From: Seiridium cupressi | Taxonomy: Eukaryota > Ascomycota > Sordariomycetes > Amphisphaeriales > Sporocadaceae | Reading direction: 5' to 3' | NCBI GenBank assembly: GCA_036674765.1 | Contig: JARVKI010000044.1 | Location: 1 to 64,000, forward strand | Length of the DNA stretch: 64,000 nt | Made by a program: the position numbers and the translations under genes | Shown here: piece after piece, positions 25,510 through 34,163 of the stretch | How the letters are laid out: every line of letters begins with the position of its first letter | Position numbering within the stretch: the first letter of the stretch is position 1 | Notes under the pieces: generated by a model | Told to the model about the DNA's origin: nothing | The model's database searches: none | Seen by the model: the letters and a program-made list of their open reading frames with translations, nothing else

Positions 25510-26040
25510 ATGGCTTCTAACACAACTGAGATGAATGACACACTAATGGTAAATGCTTGTAAGCCTCCAAGGCCGAAAATCAGCAGCGCCGAAGCAGGCG
25601 CATGTATAAGATGCCCCAATCAAGCTCGGCCTGGTCGTCTCAAAATGTGTGGATCATGCGCCCAGGACAGGGACAAAGCTACGAAAAGAATGAGAAGAAG
25701 CGCAGCTATTCAGGCAGGGCTGTGCCCATCATGCCGTATCAGAAACCATGACGTCGACCGAAGGCAATGTGTGGAATGTTTGGCAACACGCAATAAACAG
25801 CAAACCCTTAAACGTCATCAACGGCATGAGCAAAACCTGTGTCGTGATTGCAGCAGTCCCCTAAATGGATTCAAGTTTAAATCTTGTCAGAGTTGTCTGA
25901 GTCGTTACAAGACAGTGCGGAGCCAGAAAAAAACTGCTAATCAGGAAAGCAAGTTGTGTGAAAATTCTCAGAGCGAGCAAGAGGAGCGCCCACAGCCTGT
26001 GAGATCTTCATTCCTAGAACTCGTCCTCAATTCAGAGTGA
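25510..26040 (+). CDS. Small protein with three Cys4 zinc-ribbon-like repeats
   Basis: A single ORF from the ATG at 25510 encodes 176 residues (an upstream in-frame GTG at 25453 is less likely). It contains three copies of CxxC-x11-CxxC: Cys32/35 with 47/50, Cys72/75 with 87/90, and Cys111/114 with 126/129. Modules are spaced 39-40 residues apart, and each second pair is preceded by a basic stretch (GRLKMCGSC, DRRQCVEC, FKFKSCQSC). Linkers are rich in Lys, Arg and Gln. The geometry predicts three small zinc ribbons in a basic context, so nucleic-acid or protein binding is likely. I do not recognise a named family and infer no specific function. The neighbour is the convergent YSA1-like gene 221 bp away. 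Confidence 0.65.
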   Translation: MASNTTEMNDTLMVNACKPPRPKISSAEAGACIRCPNQARPGRLKMCGSCAQDRDKATKRMRRSAAIQAGLCPSCRIRNHDVDRRQCVECLATRNKQQTLKRHQRHEQNLCRDCSSPLNGFKFKSCQSCLSRYKTVRSQKKTANQESKLCENSQSEQEERPQPVRSSFLELVLNSE

Positions 26041-26261
26041 TTGGACTGGCCCTTCGAATCTGAACAGCCATATCACAATGTGTGTAGGACTCTATGGCGA
26101 AAGTGTGAATGTTAGCCTAAATTCATAAAATCAAAGCACATATTTTTGGGAGTATTGAAAAATGTATTGATTGGCTCGGCGCCATCCAGGGTCTAGATCA
26201 TGCTCACCTCCTCCTGTATCCTTCTTAGAGGTCGGGAACTGCCTCTCTACCAAATGTCCGA

Positions 26262-27132
26262 CTAGAAGTACTTCTGTGTTTGGGCGAAATGCATGCCATG
26301 AGCGAAATGAAAAAGTTTGGCTGCGACGATCATGCGCTCCTGCTTAGAGTACTCGACCAGCCGATCATAGAACTCGGAAAGGGGGATGACTACTCGCTGG
26401 ATATGCTCTCCGTCCTCGAGCCGCTGCTCGGGCTCCTCATCTCCTTCTTCCAGCTGAACCTCCACCATAGCCATCTGCATGTTGGCATTGCTCATGCCTG
26501 GGTCGGCAGCTTGGACGGGGCTGATGCTCAGAACCCGGCAGTCATACCCAGTTTCCTCCTTGAATTCGCGCACTGCTGCCTGCTCGGCCGTCTCATCCGC
26601 GTCAATTAGTCCAGCCGGCCACTCCACCGTGTAAGCATCCAAGGGTGGGCGGTACTGGATGACAATCAAAGTCGACGGCGGCTGGGACGGATGCAGCAGG
26701 ATGTTTCCCATGGCGACAGCATCTACGCCAGCCTTACCTCTGGTTTTCCGCGTCGCAACTTCCCACTACAACATCTGGAGTCAGACTTTGCTTCTTTTAA
26801 CATGCTTGATGGGTTGTCGGGAGTTAAAAACCATGTTTCAGGAGCAGAAACGCTGAATGAGGAACCGGTAAACTCCCAAAACAGGCTATACGGGGCATGA
26901 AATAACTCCGAGAGTTGCTTACTGTGCGGTCCTTGCCCATCTGGTCCGTAAACTCAATTTTTTTAAGAGTGATCCATTTCGCCTGGTCAATTGGCAGCTC
27001 TGAGAGCTTGTTGATGACGGGTTCCTGGAGCTTTTGCGACATGCTAAACGTTCGTTGCAGCCGGGTCGATGGAGTGAATGATGATGTCACAGCTTGCAAG
27101 CGCCTGGTTGCTGTAGTGCGCGCTGGAAACAT
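26262..27132 (-). CDS. YSA1: ADP-sugar pyrophosphatase, Nudix (YSA1-type)
   Basis: Minus-strand exons 26923-27132 and 26262-26765 give 237 residues. The 156-bp intron (GTAAGC to GTTGTAG) joins GKDRT to WEVATRKTRGKAG, which matches the family consensus across the junction. The Nudix box is complete at about 132-154: G-x5-E-x7-REFKEETGY. Other family motifs are IVIQYRPPLDAYTVEWPAGL and PVQAADPGMSNANMQMA. Members cleave ADP-ribose and other ADP-sugars to AMP and a sugar phosphate. The first ATG (27132) adds an Arg-rich leader (MFPARTTATRRLQ), and a second in-frame ATG gives MSQKLQEPV, close to the usual cytosolic start. Both a mitochondrial and a cytosolic form are therefore possible. Confidence 0.92.
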
Positions 27133-27999
27133 GTATAATGAGCCCGGTGTGAAGTGAGGCGCCGACAACTGATCTTCAAAAATAAATATGCAAGATAGAG
27201 TGGTGAAGATGGTATGTACTGCGGTAGGATAATGTTGGAGATGAAAATGGGTTGCTACTATGACTGACAGCTAATGTAGTGAGTGCTAAGTGACTCAAGA
27301 TCACAGGTTCCTGACAATCGCCCCACCACACTTGAAATTTAGTGGGGGTTCCCAGCCTACACGACATGCAAGTAACTACAATGAAAGAAGCTCTTTTAAC
27401 AACGCTTGGATACTCGATTCCCAAATTCTCTATTTGCTATCTAAACGCTTCAACTTCCAGGAACCAAAAGTTCATATCAAGAGTTGCGATCCCGTAACAC
27501 CCCATCAGTTCTAGGCTGCGGCTGCTGCTGCTGCTACTGTGAAAATCGGCCGTGAGAAAGGGCCCTGACCTCGCTTTCGAAGCCCGTCGTGAGAATGTGG
27601 TACCACGCCTTGCCGCACAGTGTCTCTTCAAATGCAGAGAATAACGGACGGTGGTTTTTACCACTCTTGATGGCTAGCTTCACGACGCAATTAAAAGCGA
27701 CGGGCTCCTGTCGGGCGGATCTCCTTTCCCCCATATTTCTACGAGGTATAATTAGTGCAACAGGAGTCCTTAGTCTGGATTTTCTCTTGTTAGTTTTATA
27801 TCCTGTCTAGGACAACGACGTAAAGATGCGACCGACGGGTGAAGATTTTCTGGTGATGGTCTAGACGATGTTGCTGTGGACGAATACATAACCCCACAGA
27901 TTCCGTGTTCACGAACACAAAAAACAAGATATTGAAACAGACTGAAGGAGAAGGGTCATGTGCTATAATATCAACTGTGCAATCTTGCCGTTATTGATT
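27133..27999. other. Intergenic; no gene seen
   Basis: About 870 bases hold the YSA1 promoter side and the 3' side of the broken membrane-protein gene. A GCT triplet run lies at about 27518-27535. Overlapping short ORFs (27437-27810) on both strands have no domain. Confidence 0.4.
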
Positions 28000-29305
28000 T
28001 CATTTCTGAAGACTCTGGGTCCTTTCGTGGCTGATCCCGAGTGAATCAGATGCCGCCTCGTCGAAAATCATGAACTCGACGGTTTTTACTACTCCATGCT
28101 CGGCCAATAAGTCTGTTGTACTGGATGGCGGCTTCACAATAAGCTGCCATTCAGCTAAACTGCTATTTCTGCACCGTCGTATTGATACATGATGGCTTAG
28201 GACCTCCGATCCATCCCAAACCGCTCCCCCAAACTTGGGACTTCTGATATGCGGCATCTCAAGCGAACACTGGTTTGCGAACTTGATCCTACACGCTAAA
28301 ATGTCGATACTGCTGTGGTATTAACCTCTCCGCCTGCATTGAATAGTATACAGATTGAGACTCACTAGAACATCATCGGAAATAAGCACTCCAATGTATA
28401 GATGAAGAGATCGACCTGCCCGGCACTCGACTGTCCTGGCGGTATAGCATTGCAGAAAACTTGTGTAATAGCCCGGGCGATACCAATGAGGGCCAAGGAT
28501 GCTACTCGGGTCTCGGTGCCGCGCATGAGATGATTTAGTAGGCCACCGCTCAGGGCGGCATCTCGCGATGCTTTTCTAGTTGCCGCAAATTCGCGAAGCA
28601 GGAAAAATGCACTTACGCACTCCAGGGAAGCGATAAGGATAAAGTAGCCAACGTGGAGGTAATTTACAAACTTTTGGTAATCGGAATTTGGGGTCGCGAG
28701 AATTTTGATTCGGCCGACTAGTATGAACATGCGTATTATGCATATCCCAAGTATCATGGTCCAGAATAATATCACTAAAATACACGTGGTCAGCGATTCC
28801 TTCTTCGAGTATGCTTGGCAACTCATTGGGACTTGAAAGCTCCTATTTGAAGTGCAAACACAACAAATTAGTGACTGTTTTGCCCCTGGAACAGGCTTCC
28901 AAGCACATAGTATAATTTCAAAACTACGTACTGAATACCGTCCGGCTACGGCGGATCAATAGAGAATTTAGAATAACATAGCTATAGAACAAGATGCCTG
29001 CTTCTTGTATCTATTGTTGGCTTGTCAGTATGGAAAGCCACAGCTAAGGGCTAGAGTAGCCGGAAACATACCAGCCAAAACATGTCCGCAAAACCAGATG
29101 CGACCGCCACGTCGACGATGGGGTTGTTGTTTTAGAATGCGTAGAAACACAACCCGTTGGCCACAGCGCAGGCTACACTCGCGGATATCGGGACAAGAAT
29201 GATGGGAGAAAATCGTGTAATACTCAGAACAATAAAACCGTAGAATACATTTGCTAAACCGATCGTGCTGAGCGCCGCCCAAGGTGGATCAAAGTAGAGG
29301 GTCAT
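28000..29305 (-). pseudogene. Seven-helix membrane protein gene with an in-frame stop
   Basis: Four minus-strand exons can be assembled: 29072-29305, 28932-29010, 28366-28831 and 28000-28312. Introns are 61, 100 and 53 bp, and all phases agree. Intron 1 has a perfect TACTGAC branch point. The conceptual product is 363 codons long with seven hydrophobic segments, e.g. LANVFYGFIVLSI, IILVPISASVACAVANGLCF, ILFYSYVILNSLLI, TCILVILFWTMILGICII, VGYFILIASLECVSAFFLL, VASLALIGIARAI and DLFIYTLECLFPMMF, and a ~70-residue polar tail. Codon 58, between TM2 and TM3, is TAA (29132-29134). No AG acceptor lies between this stop and the exon's donor at 29071, so splicing cannot remove just the stop. Everything downstream remains open and spliceable. 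The family resembles fungal orphan seven-helix integral membrane proteins; the ligand is unknown. It may be a recent nonsense allele, a sequencing error, or a read-through case. Confidence 0.7.
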
Positions 29306-29977
29306 TTTAGACTACATTGGAGACGCAGTCCTCATGGGACTCTGCTCGTGACGAACAAGGACGCAGTCGTTAGGACCTGCAGAGCTTAATAAGAAGAGAA
29401 ATGCGTCGCTTGTGAGTAGATGCCGTACGGCGGTCCAGAATGATCTAGGCGGCAAGGGGAACATCTATAATAGTGTTTCCAAGTGGTTGGGCTCTTGTGG
29501 CTCAAGTCACGGCGAACACGAATCACGGATCACGATGCCAACGGCTACGTCCGCCCACCAGTTAACCCTGTGCCGCCTCAACTATTCTACGCTTCCGAGG
29601 CAAATCCTGTCCGCTGCAAGCTAGCCTCAAGCCAGAAATATCATCTCTGAGATCAGACGAACGATCTAGCGCAATTGACGCGCAAAACCCGCTCCTCGGG
29701 AGTGAACCTAACTTTTCGGCAAGTGGAATTTAGGGCAGTCATTTCGAGAATCGTGGAGGGTCACATCACTGGCCTGGAACAGATGAAATCATTCGCGGCG
29801 GTTACCCCGAGACATAGATCGTAGTATGGCGCCACTGGCTGGGTTTCTACAACTCAGCTTATAGTCGCGGGCCCAGCCGAGCCAACCAGCTTGCCCAATT
29901 TCATCCTTTCACTGGAGACTTGGGAAATTGTCACATGGCGATAGCCGCATCTAGTGAAGTTTGATTCAACGAATAGT
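29306..29977. other. Intergenic; no gene seen
   Basis: Presumed promoter side of the broken membrane-protein gene and 3' side of the haem peroxidase gene. The ORF 29412-29624 has no domain. No repeat was seen. Confidence 0.4.
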
Positions 29978-30845
29978 CTAGACCTGAACAGCCTCAATCG
30001 CAGCAACCATGTTACCCAGGTCTGTTAGGGTATGCTGCGATGCGGGCTTTGCGAAACCTTCCGCATAAGCTATCCGTTCCTCCTCTGTCGGACTGTTAGT
30101 CGGTTTGGCCTGCCAATTTGACGTCATACATCCACTGAATGACTTACCAAACAGTACTCGCACCCAGTCCTTGGGCGCACCACCAGCACTTTCATCCCAG
30201 AGAGCCGTCAACAGCACGCTTGACTCCCCATAGCTGCCCGATAGCCCAGCACTCGTCAGATTGAATGCTGGGTTCACAGTCTTTGCGTCCTTGACCCTGG
30301 CGGCACGCGCCTTCGCTGCTGTTTCGACGGTAATGACGGACGAGCTGAACGGAATGCGAATACCATATCTCGCAGCGGTTGCGGCCCAGATCAATGGGTT
30401 GAAATGTAGGTTATCGCCAAAAAAGATATCATTTCTCGACAACGACCCATCGTGTTCGATGGCATTATGATACGCGGTATCCTGCAGATTGAATGTCGAG
30501 CTATTGCCCGTGGTCGAGACCGCAAGCGCAGCGGTGGTTATAGTAACGAACACATCAGGCGCGAAATTCATGGCGGACTCGAATGCAAACTGGACAGTCG
30601 GGAGATCGACATTCTTGCCATCACGCGGCAGCCATCCGTGGTTCGCCATGGCATTAAGCATCGGGCATGGAGCACGGCCTGGCCGGGTGTGTTAGTCGAT
30701 ATTGGAGTATGTACATCACATCACCGACAGACTTACTGTCTCCTGGAGCTGCAGCCTGCCATTGATGGCCCGCTGGGTCTGCGTTCTTGCTTCCAGCGGC
30801 AACAAGTCCGCTCAGGGCCAAGTAAACGAGGATGTTGGAGCGCAT
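29978..30845 (-). CDS. Secreted haem-thiolate peroxidase (chloroperoxidase/peroxygenase family)
   Basis: Minus-strand exons 30737-30845, 30148-30678 and 29978-30084 give 248 residues. Intron 1 is 58 bp (GTAAGT to CGGCCAG). Intron 2 is 63 bp with a perfect GACTAAC branch point; removing it restores the family-like VRVLFEEERIAYAEGF. A signal peptide is clear (MRSNILVYLALSGLVAAG). The haem-thiolate motif APCPMLNAMANHGWLPRDGK supplies the proximal Cys (in PCP). EHDGSLSRNDIFFGDNLHFN carries the EHD/S motif with the distal acid-base Glu. Fungal members halogenate, peroxidise or oxygenate small molecules with hydrogen peroxide outside the cell. Substrate and halogenating ability cannot be judged. 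At 248 residues it is in the short-peroxygenase size class. Confidence 0.9.
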
Positions 30846-32406
30846 CGTTCAGACTGGTGGCGGAGATATATATATTAATCAGTCCTTTGGATGGCGAAGC
30901 ACTTTCGACGACCCAGCTAGGACGACCGTCAGCCATAGCGACCGGGCACCCATTACTATATAGCTCATGAGCAGCATGGGCCTAGAGTATCCGGATCACG
31001 AGTCGATCATCTCCCGTTGAGCCCGCCCCTCCGGAAGGCCTGTTTAGTGCTGCCGAATCGGGTCTGTGTGGAAAAAGAAAATATGCCAACTGCCACCGAA
31101 AGACCCTTGGAATCCCTAAGGATGGGACCCGATACGGTTAAGAGCCGCAAAAAGGGCGTCTTAGAACGGGATGATTGACAAGCAGCATGGCTCTTTACCC
31201 TGCGCAGCTAGTTTCCGTCATTTTAAACCTGAGCTCTATCATGAGGATCGACATGCTCTAACTACTGTAGCTCTTTGACGCCCAGGCCGCCGCGCTCAGC
31301 GCTGTGACTGCGGCCGCACCGGTAGTCCTTTCACGAGCGTTGGAATTTTCTAAGGGACGTGATCCGCACCCTCTTGACGTTATGAACTCGTCTGTGCACA
31401 ACATCTATCCAGCTTCTTCCCAATGCAATATTGTGGCAGCTATGGATGATTCTCCGCGTTCTGTACTCCTGACCTTAGGTCCAATGCGTGGCCCACTAAA
31501 CTCAACCTATATTAGGGCAAGATGATCGTGGTGGAGTCTGCCGACAGACCCGAACGGTCGGAACACACAAAGCCGCTCGTTAGCTTAACGCGCCTCCTTG
31601 GGAAAAGGGCGATCCAAAGTACCAACCAACGCTTGACCCCTGGGCCTTGATGGAGTGGACATCGGACTTTATTTGCTTGCTGGATGTTGAGTGTGTCATT
31701 GCGATACTGTGTAACAAAAAACCGCTGTTTACAAATCATATATCCGCGGCCTTGGGGAAATGCTACTAGCCGCTTGTTTAGCTTTGCTGCTATAATAATC
31801 GATCCTCGGTAGTTGTCATGAGGCTGAGCAGAACGGGCCAATTGACTAATCAGCAAGTAACTCAAACTCTCATGTTTCATCTTTGAACAAGGAGGCATTT
31901 GTCATTCCGGAGAATCTGGTTTGAAGGCCTGACTCCTTGAGGCCACAGCCCCACCAGGACACATGAACTTATAGAAAGGCTTGAATACTCCGCCGGAATC
32001 ATCCACACAGCCATGAAGTACTGTATGTAGAGACAACTTCAGCCACTAGTAGTATCGAGGCCAAAGAGCCGACGCATCCGACAAAGTGCGTCGCCTGAAT
32101 TCAATGATTGAGACTCCACATTTGCAGTATTCGGCCGTCTTGTCCACGGCATGACATTAGACACTGTTTGAATTCGTGGTTTCGAGTTCCAGATTCGAGG
32201 GTGAAATGGTCCTGGTAGACATGTGCCTCATTTTGATAGACAATCTGGCAGACGAAATGATGGTTGAAATTACAATCGATAATACAGCTGGGTCCGAGTG
32301 TGATTCTACAAGGCCAATCATATCCTCCTTCACAAGATGACCCTCATCAGGTATACTTTAGCTATTGGATGATGGCATTTCTAGTATATACAGAGGTCTT
32401 ATGAGC
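30846..32406. other. Intergenic; no gene seen
   Basis: About 1.56 kb. A TATATATAT run just upstream of the peroxidase start (30869-30877) may be part of its core promoter. ORFs at 31304-31525 (GTG-initiated) and 31512-31898 lack domains and I do not call them. Confidence 0.4.
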
Positions 32407-33792
32407 CTATAATTTTGCAGTCTTTTCTTGCTCTAGCCGTTTCCGCTCTTCCTCGAACACACTCTCTCGATCCCGGACTTCTACCTCTGTTGCCGTGCCT
32501 TTCGCAAAGCGCACAAGAACGACACGCTCCCAGTCACCACCCCTCGCGCTCCCTTTCAATTCCGGCCCGGGCTTTTCCAAGCTCAGCACAGCTCTGCCAT
32601 CTGGGCGGACCAGCGCTGTCACCGGACTGATCACCTTTTCCGCCCAGGGTATACTCGATGTCGCTTGTTTTAGTGCTTTTGGCTGAGTGGCCGTGGGTGT
32701 CTTGTGCAGAAATTCAAGGAGAGCCTGCCGTTGGGACCGGTAATGCGCTGTTGAGTCTTCAGCGGCAGAGGCTGATGAAGGGGGACCGGTACAGAATTGT
32801 GAGACTAATGTTAACAAGAATGCTTGCGGTGGAAATAAAATCACTTCTCCACGCTGTTGTCTCGCAAGCCACGTGGATGCGTCCTCAAAGACCGAAGTGG
32901 TAATTTCCGTTCCGTCAGGCGTAGGCAACACGGCTTCTGCTTGAGTTGCCGCAGTGATGGCATCAGGTGAAGTGGGCTGGCTTGTTTTCGACTTGGAAAG
33001 AGGGAGCAAGTACAGATACATCTGCGTGGTAAACCGCCTTGGTGTGGCTGGAGGAGTGATCCAGCGCGTGAAAGGGTACAAGTTGTCTTTAGTTTCGTGT
33101 TAGCCAGTTGGCCTCGAGAAGTTTCTCCAAACAAGCATACCTAGATCCGCCTCTCCACCTACGTTCTGTAACCACTCTTCGAACCGTACCTCATTCGCAT
33201 ATATTCTCTTCCTAGCTGCATCCCTCTCCACCGCTGGTAGGCTTAGTAAGCCCTCTTCGCTTCCTTTCTCATTTCTCACATCTCGCGCCAGCAAGATTCC
33301 ACTTTCCTCGAATGTCTCTCGTATAGCTCCGAGCCGATATGCCCGGCTATCCTGATGTCTGGTCAGATCACCCGGCGGAGGTAGCGTGCCGTCATGGAAA
33401 TCCGACAGATTACCCCCCGGAAACACGTGCGCCGACGCGAAGGACGACGACGTCTTGACTCTGTGCAAGAGCAGAACCTGATTGGTGGGCGACAGCAAGA
33501 CGATGCTGGAGCTTGGCCGGGGATCCATGGGCGTCTTCTTCTCCTTGGCCGATGCGGAGGCCGTGGAGTAGTGCGACGCTTTGGAAGTCATTCTCACACC
33601 GTCACAGAGCGAGGGTAGTAGCTGGCGTCTTGTGGTTTGCGCGCTGCGGTGTGATACGTGAGGTCTCTTTGCGGAAGTCTCAGTGGTATTTGTTACAATC
33701 GATGAAGTCAGCCGCGTGAACACTAGTGCCGGTCTACGAACGCGGTGCAGAGGAGACGATGGCAAGGCACGGCGCGATGCACATCGTAACAT
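32407..33792 (-). CDS. Nudix hydrolase, NUDT19-like
   Basis: Minus-strand exons 33141-33792 and 32407-33086 give 443 residues. The 54-bp intron (GTATGC, GGCTAAC branch, CTAAAG) joins EADL to DNLYPFTRWITPPATPRRF in frame. Start: the ATG at 33792; only a TTG lies further upstream. The first ~45 residues are Arg/Ser-rich without acids (MLRCASRRALPSSPLHRVRR), a likely mitochondrial presequence. SSIVLLSPTNQVLLLHRV opens the Nudix fold. The box is split by an insertion, as in NUDT19: HVFPGGNLSDF, then RLGAIRETFEESGILLARD. TTQMYLYLLPL and VILFPPQAFLLTLVSQF are also typical. NUDT19 relatives hydrolyse CoA and acyl-CoA in peroxisomes or mitochondria; activity here is inferred. It is unrelated in sequence to the Nudix enzyme at 26.3-27.1 kb. 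Confidence 0.85.
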
Positions 33793-34163
33793 TGCTGGCA
33801 ATTCTATACACTCTAGGGTATCTGAGTCGGGGCATAATAAGTGACGCGGAGTTTAAGCAATAGTCAGCTTGGGGGGTGTTGGAGATGCCGAGGTCTGGGA
33901 TGGAATTGGAGAACCTCCCCGCGATTTTGACCCTGCACCCGCTGAGCCCCAGGTGAGGAGTGCATAGCGGGTTGTGTGTATGCTAACGCCTCAGCATTCT
34001 GAAGGAAAAGCCATCCATTTCGATGGTGGCATCAAAATCCAGCATAAAAACATCTACGCATGCTTGAAGAATTCATTGGTCTATGGGTGGTATTTATTTA
34101 TAGACATTGGGTGTATCAGCAACCCATTTTATAACCATCTAAATGGAAATAGGGTATCATTTA
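33793..34163. other. Short intergenic region
   Basis: Separates two minus-strand genes: it is the promoter side of the NUDT19-like gene and the 3' side of SLX4. Nothing else was seen. Confidence 0.4.

Noticed and set aside
31304..31898. ORFs between the peroxidase and the NUDT19-like gene
   Set aside because: The plus-strand ORF needs a GTG start, and the minus-strand one has no domain and odd composition. No splice pattern joins them to anything.
26262..33792. A Nudix cluster, given two Nudix genes within 8 kb
   Set aside because: The two belong to different subfamilies (YSA1 and NUDT19 types) with three unrelated loci around or between them, so no cluster logic is evident.
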